Shown: positions 25,738 through 37,052 of the stretch, piece after piece | Layout of the letters: every line of letters begins with the position of its first letter | Numbering within the stretch: the stretch's first letter is position 1 | Assembly: GCF_030547005.1 (NCBI RefSeq) | Contig: NZ_JAUOPN010000003.1 | Coordinates: 186,001 to 250,000, forward strand | Length of the DNA: 64,000 nt | Source of the DNA: Maribacter sp. 1_MG-2023 | GTDB taxonomy: Bacteria; Bacteroidota; Bacteroidia; Flavobacteriales; Flavobacteriaceae | Reading direction: 5' to 3' | Program-made: the position numbers and the translations under genes | The notes under the pieces: generated by a model | What the model was told of the DNA's origin: nothing | Seen by the model: only the letters and a program-made list of their open reading frames with translations | The model's database searches: none

Positions 25738-28542
25738 TTAGTTGTTAATTGTCCAAGATAAGTAGTACATAGAACCTATGAAACCAGTACCTACTGCTGT
25801 ATAATACTCATCGCCTAATATATTTGTACCCCCTACCTTAAATGTAGATTTTATACTTGGAACAGAATAATTTATTTGTGCATCGACATTATGGAATTCA
25901 GGCACTACACCCTGAGCAAATGTTGCTTCCCAAAAATAATTATCGCTATATCTATAAGATACATTGAAGCCAAAATTTTCAAATAATTCTGTATTTCCAA
26001 ATGAAGCCTTGAATTTATGTTCTGGCGTGTTGAAATTTAACTGTAAATTCGGATTAGCTTCACGATCAAAATCCAATTTAGTATACGTGTAACTTCCTTC
26101 TAAATCGTAATTACCTAAAACCTTCATACTTAAAGCTAAAGATGCTCCATATGAATTTACATCAGCATCAGAATTAGTGTAAGTACTATACGCTTGAAAA
26201 TCACCATTTGCTACAGCAGCAACCGATAATCCACCATCTCCAACGACACCATATAGTGGTGCTATTACTACTTCTTGTGATATGAAGTCTTTATACTTGT
26301 TATAATAGGTACTAAAATCAATAATTAGTTTATCTATTTTACCTCTATAACCAACCTCAACAGAGGCTACTTGTTCTGGCGTTATGATATCTGGATTTGA
26401 AATTTCCAAGACCGCAGGGTTACCTGTTTGACTAAGTTCATTCACCGAACTTAAAGAATACGAGTTTTCGTATGCTGCTCTACCAGTTTGAGTGATGCTA
26501 GTCGGCTGTCCAAAACCATCTTGACCTGCTTGACTAATTGTAAAATCACGTGTGTAACGATCAAGATTATCTGGAGCAGAACCTACCAAAATAGCCCTAC
26601 CAGCATCCAATCCAATAAAAAGATCTTGTGTTGTAGGGTTTCTAAATCCTGTTTGTGCCGATGCCCTAATATTATGATTTCGATTAATAGTTAAACCTGC
26701 AGATATTCTTGGAGAAATGAAACCGTCAAAAAATTCAGACTTATCATAACGTACAGACCCGGTCAATTTTAAATTTTTCTCACCAGACAAAGGTAAATTC
26801 TTTTGAACTTGGGTGTAGACACCAAATTCTGAATAGTTAATTGGTCCGTCAGTATCGGTGTAGATAGTACCCGAAGAATTCAAACTATATTCCCTAAAAG
26901 ACCCACCAACTTGTATATCTGCAAAATCAATTAAATGGCTAAAGTTATAATTTGCATCTGCATGGTAATATTTTGATGCATCTTGAAACTTTGAACCTGT
27001 ACTAAGATCTGGATCACTTACACTTCTATCAAAAGCCGCTTGAAATTCTGGTGTTCCAGGAAGAAACCTACCTGTTTCAGCAGTGGCACGACCAGCAGCA
27101 TGCGCTTGTTCATCAGTTGCACCACCTAATGTAGCCTGTAGATATGCACCTGTATATTCACCAAACCATTGTTGGTCGTTTTTCCAAGCCCTATTAATAT
27201 TAATTCCCGTAAAAACCATATCATAAGAATCTCCTGATTTATCTGAAACTAAATAACCTCGAACAAAGAAATTATCATTTTTTATTTCTAGTTTATGTTG
27301 CTCTTGAAAGAAACCATTAATGTTATACCTATTAGTACCTTGATAAATAGTATTACCTGTACCTACTTTACCTACATAAGAAAGTTCTAAGCTATTATCT
27401 TCAATTGGTCTATAATATAGTCCCCAATCTGCTTTAATACTTTTTGCGCTATAATTTGTAAGATCACTTTCGTTATAACCTGTTCTACTTACCTGTACTG
27501 AAGGAATTAAAGCATTAGCACCTGCTGGAATACGCCCAAGACTTTCTAAAGTAAGCGCAACATCTTTAATATCGGTAGCTACTTCATCACCATATACATT
27601 TACCCCGTTATAGTTTAAATCATTTTCACGGGTTCGACCTGTAACAATAAAGTTATTTTCATCTTTTCCTTCTATATTGTTTGCTGCCCAATCTGTACCT
27701 TCTAAGTAACCAAAATTGACTTTAGCTGCAAACTTATTACTAAATTTATGTGCAGCTCTTATACTAACATCTGTATATGCATTATCACCAGCGGCTTCTT
27801 GTGAAGTTATACCTCTTTTAATAGCTACACTTAAACCTTCGTAATCAAACGGACTTTTACTTCGCATAAATAATATACCATTAAAAGCATTTGCACCGTA
27901 TAATGCAGAAGAAGCGCCAGGCAGTAATTCTACACTTAACACATCTGTTTCTGTTAACCCAACTAGATTACCTATTGGAAAATTTAACGCAGGTGCAGAA
28001 TTATCCATACCGTCTACCAACTGCATAAAACGAGTATTTGCAAAAGAAGCGAAACCTCTTGTATTTACAGATTTGAAAGTTAAACTGTTAGTATTTACAT
28101 CAACACCCTTTAAATTCTCTATTCCGCCATAGAAATCGGCGGCAGCAGTGTTCTTTATTTCAGAGACACCCATTCTCTCAACCGTAACTGGCGATTCGAA
28201 AATACGTTCTGGAGTTCTAGATGCTGAAATAACAACCTCATCTAAAAAGGTTTGTGATTCGTTTAAAGTAATTGTAACGGTTTGGCTTGCACTAGCGATA
28301 CTTTCTGTAGTACTAGAATACCCAATACTCGATACCTCTATTTTAAAAGGCGGTACTTCGGATGTTGCCAAATTGAAATTACCATCAAAATCTGTTACTG
28401 TACCAATGGTTGTGCCAACAATAACAATATTGGCCCCTGGTATAGGCGCGTTGTTTTGGTCAACAACATTACCATTGATATTGGTCTGGGAATACCCAAA
28501 AGTACCAATAACCATCAATGCTAAAAGTAGTATTGTTCTCAT
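25738..28542 (-). CDS. TonB-dependent receptor with carboxypeptidase-like N-terminal domain
   Basis: 934 residues. A signal peptide (1-18, ending GYSQ) is followed by a CarboxypepD_reg-like domain (INGNVVDQNNAPIPGANIVI, VGTTIGTVTDFDGNF), a plug domain from about 110 (SASRTPERIFESPVTVERMG; SVELLPGASSALYGANAFNG) and a 22-strand barrel ending in an aromatic-rich strand (MYYLSWTINN). It imports a large substrate across the outer membrane, driven by TonB. It is not a SusC, because no SusD-type partner is present; the partner is the SGNH lipoprotein directly downstream. The substrate is unknown. Confidence 0.93.
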   Translation of the reverse strand: MRTILLLALMVIGTFGYSQTNINGNVVDQNNAPIPGANIVIVGTTIGTVTDFDGNFNLATSEVPPFKIEVSSIGYSSTTESIASASQTVTITLNESQTFLDEVVISASRTPERIFESPVTVERMGVSEIKNTAAADFYGGIENLKGVDVNTNSLTFKSVNTRGFASFANTRFMQLVDGMDNSAPALNFPIGNLVGLTETDVLSVELLPGASSALYGANAFNGILFMRSKSPFDYEGLSVAIKRGITSQEAAGDNAYTDVSIRAAHKFSNKFAAKVNFGYLEGTDWAANNIEGKDENNFIVTGRTRENDLNYNGVNVYGDEVATDIKDVALTLESLGRIPAGANALIPSVQVSRTGYNESDLTNYSAKSIKADWGLYYRPIEDNSLELSYVGKVGTGNTIYQGTNRYNINGFFQEQHKLEIKNDNFFVRGYLVSDKSGDSYDMVFTGININRAWKNDQQWFGEYTGAYLQATLGGATDEQAHAAGRATAETGRFLPGTPEFQAAFDRSVSDPDLSTGSKFQDASKYYHADANYNFSHLIDFADIQVGGSFREYSLNSSGTIYTDTDGPINYSEFGVYTQVQKNLPLSGEKNLKLTGSVRYDKSEFFDGFISPRISAGLTINRNHNIRASAQTGFRNPTTQDLFIGLDAGRAILVGSAPDNLDRYTRDFTISQAGQDGFGQPTSITQTGRAAYENSYSLSSVNELSQTGNPAVLEISNPDIITPEQVASVEVGYRGKIDKLIIDFSTYYNKYKDFISQEVVIAPLYGVVGDGGLSVAAVANGDFQAYSTYTNSDADVNSYGASLALSMKVLGNYDLEGSYTYTKLDFDREANPNLQLNFNTPEHKFKASFGNTELFENFGFNVSYRYSDNYFWEATFAQGVVPEFHNVDAQINYSVPSIKSTFKVGGTNILGDEYYTAVGTGFIGSMYYLSWTINN

Positions 28543-28756
28543 TCTTAATCAAAGTTTAAAATTAGTTGAGGGTTAAGATACAGATTATTTTAAACGAACT
28601 ATAAGAATTTGAAAAAAATTATGCGTGCATAGTATAATTCTCGTAACCGAATATGTGTAATTTTAAGAAATACGTAATTAACTTAACTATAACAGCCCTC
28701 CGAAATTCTCTCCAAAATTGATTTATCTACATAAAAAAGAAGCACATACAAATAAA

Positions 28757-28786
28757 AAAGGGACGTGAAATAAATCACGCCCCTTT
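28757..28786 (-). terminator. Terminator after glmS
   Basis: Stem AAAGGGACGTGA (28757-28768) with TCACGCCCCTTT (28775-28786), loop of 6. One position is A-C in the plus direction but a G-U wobble in minus-strand RNA, and the minus side has the longer T-run, so it serves glmS. Confidence 0.8.
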
Positions 28787-28808
28787 ATAATCTTCTAAAA
28801 TATAAATT

Positions 28809-30653
28809 TTATTCTACCGTAACCGATTTAGCAAGGTTTCTTGGTTGATCTACATTACAATTTCTCATTACTGCAATATGATATGAAAGTAATTGCAAAG
28901 GAATTGTAGTTAATAACGGAGTTAAGCTTTCTAAAGTTTCAGGCACTTCAATTACATGATCTGCCAAATCTCTAACCTGCTCATCACCTTCAGTAACGAT
29001 TGCAATAATCTTACCTTTTCTAGATTTAATTTCTTGAATATTACTTACTACCTTTTCGTAATGCCCCTTTTTAGTTGCTATTACAAAAACAGGCATATGC
29101 TCATCGATTAATGCTATAGGACCATGCTTCATTTCTGCAGCAGGATAACCCTCTGCATGAATGTAACTAATCTCTTTCAACTTAAGAGCTCCTTCTAATG
29201 CTACCGGAAAATTATAACCCCTACCTAAATAAAGACAATTAGTTGAATCTTTATAAACATCAGCAATTATTTCAATTAACGTATTTGATTCTAATGCCTT
29301 TTCAACTTTACTCGGAATTGTTTCCAATTCAGTTAAATATTCATGATACCTAGACTCAGAAAAAACACCTTTCGCCTTAGCTAATTTTAATGCCATTAGC
29401 GTTAACACGGTAATTTGAGTAGTAAATGCTTTTGTAGATGCAACACCAATTTCTGGTCCGGCATGTGTATATGCACCGGCATCTGTTTCTCTTGCAATGG
29501 AAGACCCTACCACATTACATACTCCAAAAACGAAAGCACCTTTTTCTTTAGCTAATTTAATAGCTGCTAAAGTATCTGCTGTTTCTCCAGATTGTGATAT
29601 AGCAATTAAAACATCTTTATCTGTTATAACCGGATTTCTATATCTAAATTCAGATGCATACTCTACCTCTACAGGAATTCTTGCCAAATCTTCAAATATA
29701 TATTCAGCAACTAAACCAGCATGCCATGATGTACCACATGCTACTATAATAATTCTATTGGCGTTTAAGAATTTTTCCATATTAAGGTCGATTCCAGCCA
29801 TCCTGATTATACCTTGATTAGCCAACAAACGACCTCTATAGGTATCTTTTATAGCTCTTGGTTGCTCATATATCTCTTTCAACATAAAGTGATCATAACC
29901 ACCTTTTTCAATCTCCTCAAGATTCATTTGAAGCTCCAAAATTCTTGGATAAGCAACCGAATCATCTTTAATTTTTCTAAGCTTAATTTCCTTTCCTAAT
30001 CGAATAATCGCCATCTCTTCATCTTCAAGATAAACAGCATTATTTGTAAACTCAATGAAAGGAGAAGCATCTGAAGCGATAAAAAATTCCCCTTCACCAA
30101 TTCCAATTGCCAAAGGACTTCCTAATTTAGCAACTACAATTTCATCTGGTTTTTTCTTATCAAAAACTGCAATAGCATATGCACCTACGACTTGATTAAG
30201 TGCAATCTGTACAGCTTTTCCTAATTTAACATTTTCAGTCTTTTGAACTTCTTCTATTAAATTAATTAAAACTTCAGTATCTGTATCTGATTGAAAAGTA
30301 TATCCACGTTTTGTTAATTCTTGCTTTATAGCCTCATAGTTCTCAATAATACCATTGTGGATAATTACTAATTCGCCTGAATTAGAATAATGAGGATGAG
30401 AGTTTACATCATTTGGAACACCATGGGTTGCCCAGCGAGTATGACCTATACCAATAGTACCCTTTTGAGAAATCTCTTTAGCTTTATTTTTTAAATCTTC
30501 AACCTTACCTTTTGTTTTGGCTAGATTGATCTGGTTACCATCAAATAATGCAATACCTGCACTATCATAACCACGATATTCTAATCTTTGAAGTCCTTTT
30601 ATAACAATAGGAAAAGCTTCCCTATACCCTATGTATCCTACAATTCCACACAT
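28809..30653 (-). CDS. glmS: Glutamine-fructose-6-phosphate aminotransferase (isomerizing)
   Basis: 614 residues, full family length. It makes glucosamine-6-phosphate for peptidoglycan and lipopolysaccharide. The N-terminal class II glutaminase starts MCGIVGYIG with nucleophile Cys2, then RLEYRGYDSAG and GIGHTRWATHG. Two SIS domains follow (CGTSWHAGLVAEY; ISQSGETADTLAA; LGRGYNFPVALEGALKLKE), and the end DQPRNLAKSVTVE is the conserved C-terminal loop. I see no glmS ribozyme in the 156-nt upstream gap. The DUF4270 gene lies upstream in the same direction. Confidence 0.98.
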   Translation of the reverse strand: MCGIVGYIGYREAFPIVIKGLQRLEYRGYDSAGIALFDGNQINLAKTKGKVEDLKNKAKEISQKGTIGIGHTRWATHGVPNDVNSHPHYSNSGELVIIHNGIIENYEAIKQELTKRGYTFQSDTDTEVLINLIEEVQKTENVKLGKAVQIALNQVVGAYAIAVFDKKKPDEIVVAKLGSPLAIGIGEGEFFIASDASPFIEFTNNAVYLEDEEMAIIRLGKEIKLRKIKDDSVAYPRILELQMNLEEIEKGGYDHFMLKEIYEQPRAIKDTYRGRLLANQGIIRMAGIDLNMEKFLNANRIIIVACGTSWHAGLVAEYIFEDLARIPVEVEYASEFRYRNPVITDKDVLIAISQSGETADTLAAIKLAKEKGAFVFGVCNVVGSSIARETDAGAYTHAGPEIGVASTKAFTTQITVLTLMALKLAKAKGVFSESRYHEYLTELETIPSKVEKALESNTLIEIIADVYKDSTNCLYLGRGYNFPVALEGALKLKEISYIHAEGYPAAEMKHGPIALIDEHMPVFVIATKKGHYEKVVSNIQEIKSRKGKIIAIVTEGDEQVRDLADHVIEVPETLESLTPLLTTIPLQLLSYHIAVMRNCNVDQPRNLAKSVTVE

Positions 30654-30809
30654 ATTACTAACAATTTGAAAATTTTATCTAATATTTAATCTAACATTAG
30701 ATATACGAACAAGCCTAGTAATTAGACCATATAGATAATACAACGTCAATTATTCGGAAGTGTTATACAAACTTTAAATAAAATTGGAACACTATACTAA
30801 AAGTATTTT

Positions 30810-32738
<1,929 letters not shown>

Positions 32739-32743
32739 TCAGA

Positions 32744-33553
32744 TTATTTTAAAACTTCGGTGTTATAAAAATTAGCATATGCCTCTTCAAATTCTTGAAC
32801 AGGTACATATGGCAACACTGGTTTTTCTTGGCTGGAAATATGGTTTTCTAATTCCTCAGGAATATCTTCCGATGCTAAAATAACAGCATCTGAATAATCA
32901 ACAGCTACTTTTAACAAATTATTATAGGTTGGCTCTCCTAAAGAAGCAATTTCTTCTTCGGGAATTCCATCAAAAGATATCTTCTTAATCATATCTTTAT
33001 CCAAAGCACCCTCAAAGGTTTTACCGTAAACAGACAAAACTATTTTACTATCTGCAAAAAGTGGTTCGTCAGCATAATATTTTTTCAAATATAAAGGCAA
33101 TAAACTTGCCATCCACCCATGTACATGAATGATATCTGGTGACCAATTTAATTTTTTAACCGTTTCCATAACTCCTTTTGCAAAGAAAATTGCACGTTGG
33201 TCGTTATCTGGAAAAAGGTTTCCTTCCTTATCTGTAAATGTAGCTTTACGCTTAAAGTACTCTTCGTTATCGATGAAGTAAACTTGAATTCTCTCTTTAG
33301 GTATAGATGCTACCTTAATAATCAATGGCATATCCATATCATTGATGACCAAGTTCATACCTGATAATCTAATTACTTCGTGTAATTGATGCCTTCTTTC
33401 GTTAATGTTCCCGTATCTAGGCATAAAAATCCTAATTTGACCACCATTACTGTTGACCATTCTAGGTGTTTCATAAGACATTAGGGAAACTTCGTTTTCG
33501 GGTAAGTAAGGAACTAATTCAGAAGATACAAATAATATCTTTTTACCATTCAT
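32744..33553 (-). CDS. Glycogen/starch synthase-like protein, N-terminal GT5 half only
   Basis: 269 residues, against about 480 for a complete GT5 synthase. It has the N-terminal Rossmann domain: ILFVSSELVPYLPENEVSLM (in place of the K-x-G-G-L-A-D-V motif), IRIFMPRYGNIN, VYFIDNEEYF, FPDNDQRAIFFAKGVMETV and PDIIHVHGWMASLLPLY. The GT-B C-terminal domain that binds the nucleotide is absent, and the ADP-glucose-binding Lys-x-Gly-Gly motif is changed. The frame ends cleanly, so this is not a local frameshift. Catalysis as a normal glycogen synthase is unlikely; it may be a regulatory or binding protein. Confidence 0.85.
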   Translation of the reverse strand: MNGKKILFVSSELVPYLPENEVSLMSYETPRMVNSNGGQIRIFMPRYGNINERRHQLHEVIRLSGMNLVINDMDMPLIIKVASIPKERIQVYFIDNEEYFKRKATFTDKEGNLFPDNDQRAIFFAKGVMETVKKLNWSPDIIHVHGWMASLLPLYLKKYYADEPLFADSKIVLSVYGKTFEGALDKDMIKKISFDGIPEEEIASLGEPTYNNLLKVAVDYSDAVILASEDIPEELENHISSQEKPVLPYVPVQEFEEAYANFYNTEVLK

Positions 33554-33589
33554 AGAGGTTATATTTTATTTTTCACTGAAACGCAACTG

Positions 33590-33597
33590 CAAAATTA
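33590..33597 (-). promoter_or_regulatory. Probable -7 element of the synthase-like/DUF4270 transcript
   Basis: On the minus strand TAATTTTG, an exact TAnnTTTG match, 36 nt before the start codon at 33553. Confidence 0.45.
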
Positions 33598-33628
33598 CAA
33601 AAAATATAGAGATTAGCAGTAATTATAG

Positions 33629-33636
33629 TAAGTTTG
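33629..33636 (+). promoter_or_regulatory. Probable -7 element of panC
   Basis: TAAGTTTG matches TAnnTTTG. The ATG at 33644 is 7 nt away and a second in-frame ATG (33656) 19 nt away, so the message has a very short leader or none. Confidence 0.45.
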
Positions 33637-33643
33637 CTCGCTA

Positions 33644-34501
33644 ATGAACTTTTCAATGCCGGTAATACAGACCAAAACCAAGCTAACAGAAGAACTAAAT
33701 AAATTAGGCGACAATCAAGACTTAGGTCTTGTACCCACTATGGGCGCGCTACATAAGGGGCATGCATCGCTAATACAAAAAGCAGTTGAAGAAAATAAGA
33801 ATGTTGTTGTAAGTATTTTTATCAATCCTACTCAATTTAATAATAAAGAAGATTTAGACAAATACCCTAAAACTTTAGCCTCTGATGTTCAATTAATTTC
33901 AGCTATTTCAGATACTATTATTGTTTTCGCGCCAGATGTAGCCGATATATACCCAGACACCGTTATACCAAAAATCTATGATTTTGAAGGACTTGATAAG
34001 GTCATGGAAGGCGAATTTAGAGATGACCATTTTAATGGTGTCGGTACCATAGTAGAAGAGCTTCTTAAAACTGTAAAACCTGCGAGAGCTTATTTTGGAG
34101 AGAAAGATTTTCAACAATTACGTATCATTCAAAAACTTACCGAAATACAACATTTACCTGTTGAAATAATTGGTTGTGAAATAATACGAGAAAATCATGG
34201 TTTGGCAATGAGCTCGAGAAACGAAAGGTTAAGCGAAAAAATACGACTTAAAGCTGCGTTTATATATGATACACTAAAAACTGCCAAAATAAAATTTGGC
34301 ATGGAAAATGCACTAAAAATTAAAGATTGGGTGATTAATGAGTTTGAAAAATCCGACCAATTTCAATTAGAATATTTTGATATTACAGATATTGAAACAT
34401 TGACCCCAATTCAAAATAAAATAAATAATGTAAAATACAGGGCGTTTATTGCCGTTTATGTTGAAGACGTAAGACTAATAGATAATATAGCCTTAAATTA
34501 G
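33644..34501 (+). CDS. panC: Pantoate-beta-alanine ligase
   Basis: 285 residues. It joins pantoate and beta-alanine with ATP to make pantothenate, the coenzyme A precursor. Motifs: VPTMGALHKGHASLIQKA (HxGH-type nucleotidyltransferase motif), VVSIFINPTQFNNKEDLDKY, FGEKDFQQL (KMSKS-like loop side) and AMSSRNERLS. A second in-frame ATG at residue 5 could be the true start, given the close promoter. It is followed 8 nt later by panD, so both pantothenate genes for this branch are in one operon. Confidence 0.97.
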   Translation: MNFSMPVIQTKTKLTEELNKLGDNQDLGLVPTMGALHKGHASLIQKAVEENKNVVVSIFINPTQFNNKEDLDKYPKTLASDVQLISAISDTIIVFAPDVADIYPDTVIPKIYDFEGLDKVMEGEFRDDHFNGVGTIVEELLKTVKPARAYFGEKDFQQLRIIQKLTEIQHLPVEIIGCEIIRENHGLAMSSRNERLSEKIRLKAAFIYDTLKTAKIKFGMENALKIKDWVINEFEKSDQFQLEYFDITDIETLTPIQNKINNVKYRAFIAVYVEDVRLIDNIALN

Positions 34502-34509
34502 TATAAGAT

Positions 34510-34860
34510 ATGCAAGTAGAAATAGTTAAATCAAAAATACATCGAGTAAAAGTTACTGGTGCCGACCTTAATTATGTAGGTAGTATTACTATTGATGAAG
34601 ATTTAATGGATGCCGCAAATTTTATTCGTGGCGAAAAAGTTCAGATTGTCAATAATAACAATGGCGAAAGATTAGAAACCTACATTATTCCTGGCCCTAG
34701 AAAAAGTGGAGAAATCACCCTAAATGGAGCCGCAGCAAGAAAAGTATCTGTAGGTGATATTTTAATTTTAATTTCTTATACTTGGATGGATATTGAAGAT
34801 GCAAAAAAATTCAACCCTTCTTTAGTTTTTCCTAATGAAGCAAATAATCTTTTAACCTAA
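34510..34860 (+). CDS. panD: Aspartate 1-decarboxylase (pyruvoyl enzyme precursor)
   Basis: 116 residues, the usual length. It decarboxylates aspartate to beta-alanine for PanC. The self-cleavage site is Gly24-Ser25 (NYVGSITID), where the Ser becomes the pyruvoyl group. [19 protein letters not shown] is the conserved second half. It sits between panC and a membrane protein whose TTG start comes 3 nt after its stop codon. Confidence 0.97.
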   Translation: MQVEIVKSKIHRVKVTGADLNYVGSITIDEDLMDAANFIRGEKVQIVNNNNGERLETYIIPGPRKSGEITLNGAAARKVSVGDILILISYTWMDIEDAKKFNPSLVFPNEANNLLT

Positions 34861-34863
34861 AAG

Positions 34864-35829
34864 TTGACGAATACCCTAAAAAAAAATCTTAAGATCATAC
34901 TCCCAATTGCATTGGGAGTTTTTTTAGTTTGGTACTCTTACAATTCAACAACACCAGAAAATAGAAAAGAAATCATCTTTTACATTAAAGAAGCGAACCC
35001 GCTTTATGTATTTCTTTCTGTTTTATTAGGCATACTAGGGCATATTTCTAGAGCGGTTCGCTGGAATTATCTTTTAGAACCTTTAGGATACAAGCCTAAA
35101 CTCACAAATAACATCTTAATTATATTAACCTCTTATTTTGCCAATTTAGGTATCCCCAGAACTGGTGAAATATTACGAGCTACAGCACTTACAACATACG
35201 AAAACGTTCCTTTTGAAAAAGGATTTGGCACTATTGTAACCGAAAGGGTTATAGATGTAATTATGCTACTTTTAATAGTAACAGTCGCATTTTTACTACA
35301 GACCGATGTTATTATGGGTATTCTTCAAGAACGCGGCTTCAATGCCACCGGGCTCATACTTCTGGCACTTGCGGTTATAGCTTTATTCTTTGTTTTCATT
35401 TTTATCATTAAAAAATCTAAGAGTGCATTTGCGCAAAAAATCAAAACATTTGTAAAAGGACTTCTTGACGGAGTGTTCAGTATTTTTAAAATGAAAAATA
35501 AATGGTTATTTATTATTCATACTTTCTTCATTTGGGGATGCTATATCGGCATGCTTTGGATTATAAAATTTACAGTTCCAGAAACCATTTCATTAACGCT
35601 AAGTCAACTCTTGGTAGCCTTTGTGGCTGGGGCTTTTGCCATGGCAACTACCAATGGCGGTATAGGTCTTTATCCCATTGCCGTAAGTAGCGCTTTAGCC
35701 ATCTTCGGGATCAGTGCAGTATCTGGTGATGCCTTCGGATGGATTATATGGATTGCACAGACTCTAATGATAGTTGTTTTTGGTGCAATATCTTTTCTTT
35801 TATTACCGTTATTAAACCGTAGTAAATAG
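34864..35829 (+). CDS. Lysylphosphatidylglycerol synthase/flippase-type transmembrane protein (UPF0104)
   Basis: 321 residues with seven or eight hydrophobic segments. It matches the membrane domain of MprF-type proteins (LPG_synthase_TM): GHISRAVRWNYLLEPLGYKP, NLGIPRTGEILRATALTTY, GFGTIVTERVIDVIMLLLIV and TNGGIGLYPIAVSSALAIFG. In MprF this domain flips aminoacyl phospholipids; stand-alone members have diverse or unknown roles. The start is TTG, 3 nt after panD. Annotated relatives in flavobacteria sit at this same place. Confidence 0.9.
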   Translation: MTNTLKKNLKIILPIALGVFLVWYSYNSTTPENRKEIIFYIKEANPLYVFLSVLLGILGHISRAVRWNYLLEPLGYKPKLTNNILIILTSYFANLGIPRTGEILRATALTTYENVPFEKGFGTIVTERVIDVIMLLLIVTVAFLLQTDVIMGILQERGFNATGLILLALAVIALFFVFIFIIKKSKSAFAQKIKTFVKGLLDGVFSIFKMKNKWLFIIHTFFIWGCYIGMLWIIKFTVPETISLTLSQLLVAFVAGAFAMATTNGGIGLYPIAVSSALAIFGISAVSGDAFGWIIWIAQTLMIVVFGAISFLLLPLLNRSK

Positions 35830-35855
35830 TTTTTTTCAACTAACAATTACCTTTT

Positions 35856-36998
35856 ATGCGCTATATAGCTTTAATATTCGCACTTTTATTTGGGATAACC
35901 TCCTATGCACAAGTGACACAAGAAATCTTCGAATCTTTTAAACTTCAAGAACGAAGAGATGTACATTACTATTTTCCTGAGAACATGGATGAATCCAAAA
36001 AGTACCCTTTGATCATTGTACTTGACGGTGAATATCTATTTGAACAGGTAGTGGCAAATTCAAAATTTTATAGTCGTTTTCATGGTATGCCTCAGAGCAT
36101 TATCGTGGGGATTAACCAAAGCGAAAATGATTTAAGATATGAAGATTGTGCCTTTGACAGAGATAGTGGTCTACCTTCAGAAAAAGGCAAAAGTTTTTAT
36201 GAATTTATAGGAATGGAGCTAATACCTTACCTAGACCTTAATTATAGTACAGCACCTTTTAAAATGATTGTTGGATATGATATTACAGCCAATTTCATGA
36301 ACTATTGGTTGTTCAAAGACAATTCTATTTTTGATGGTTATGTGAGTATTTCACCTACTCTTGCTCCAGAAATGGAAAGTAGAGTACCTATGCGATTAGG
36401 TATTATTGAAAATCAGATATTCTACCAGTTAATCGTAGAAGGTGAGGCCAGTAATGACAAGCAACGAATTCTAGCAATGGATAAAGGTCTGAAAGCCATA
36501 GACAAAGAGTCTTTGCATTATTTCTTTGATGAATATACAAATGCGGATCATATATCTGTCGCCACCTACGGTATTGGTAAAGCATTTGATAATATCTTCG
36601 GAATGTTTAAACCTATCAGTCCGAAAGAATACAAGACTCAAATTCTAACTAGCGAAGAGCCAGTTTACAATTATTTAGAAAACAAATACCAAGGTATTGA
36701 AGACATGTTCGGTTTTAGCAAGCCTGTTGAATTAAACGACATTATGGCAATATATGCGGCATCTAGAAAGAAAGAAGATTTTGAGTCGTTAAAACCTTTA
36801 TCTGACTTGTGTAAAAAAGAATACCCACAAACTATGTTAGGTTTTTATTTTGAAGCTGAGTACTACGAACAACTTGGTGAACCTAAAAAAGCATTAAGAA
36901 CATTTGAAAAGTCATTTCAAATGGAAGAAATAGATTTTTTAACTAAAGAAATGGCCCTTGAAAAAATGGATGCACTAAAAGCCGATTTCGGTTTTTAA
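35856..36998 (+). CDS. Secreted esterase-fold (alpha/beta hydrolase) protein lacking the catalytic serine
   Basis: 380 residues. A signal peptide (1-18, ending SYAQ) is followed by an esterase D-type alpha/beta hydrolase domain: YPLIIVLDGEYLFEQVVANS, then SIIVGINQSENDLRYED. The nucleophile elbow should read G-x-S-x-G but here is G140-Y-D142-I-T in MIVGYDITANF, with Asp replacing Ser. The usual His region is present (NADHISVATYGIGKAF). A TPR-like helical tail with PKKALRTFEKSFQMEE follows. Without the Ser it is probably not a normal esterase. It is in line with panCD and the flippase-like gene. Confidence 0.85.
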   Translation: MRYIALIFALLFGITSYAQVTQEIFESFKLQERRDVHYYFPENMDESKKYPLIIVLDGEYLFEQVVANSKFYSRFHGMPQSIIVGINQSENDLRYEDCAFDRDSGLPSEKGKSFYEFIGMELIPYLDLNYSTAPFKMIVGYDITANFMNYWLFKDNSIFDGYVSISPTLAPEMESRVPMRLGIIENQIFYQLIVEGEASNDKQRILAMDKGLKAIDKESLHYFFDEYTNADHISVATYGIGKAFDNIFGMFKPISPKEYKTQILTSEEPVYNYLENKYQGIEDMFGFSKPVELNDIMAIYAASRKKEDFESLKPLSDLCKKEYPQTMLGFYFEAEYYEQLGEPKKALRTFEKSFQMEEIDFLTKEMALEKMDALKADFGF

Positions 36999-37052
36999 AG
37001 ATTATTATATTAAATAAACGGCTAGTCCCAAATTAGCCTAACCTACTTAATT

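Noticed and set aside
25738-28542. SusC of a polysaccharide utilisation locus
   Set aside because: No SusD-like gene or glycoside hydrolase is nearby; the partner is an SGNH lipoprotein.
28148-28576. A 142-codon plus-strand frame at the start of the TonB receptor gene
   Set aside because: Mirror of the carboxypeptidase-like and plug regions; low-complexity Val/Thr/Ser peptide.
30654-30809. glmS ribozyme or riboswitch upstream of glmS
   Set aside because: The AT-rich gap has no ribozyme-like core, and this switch is known from Firmicutes.
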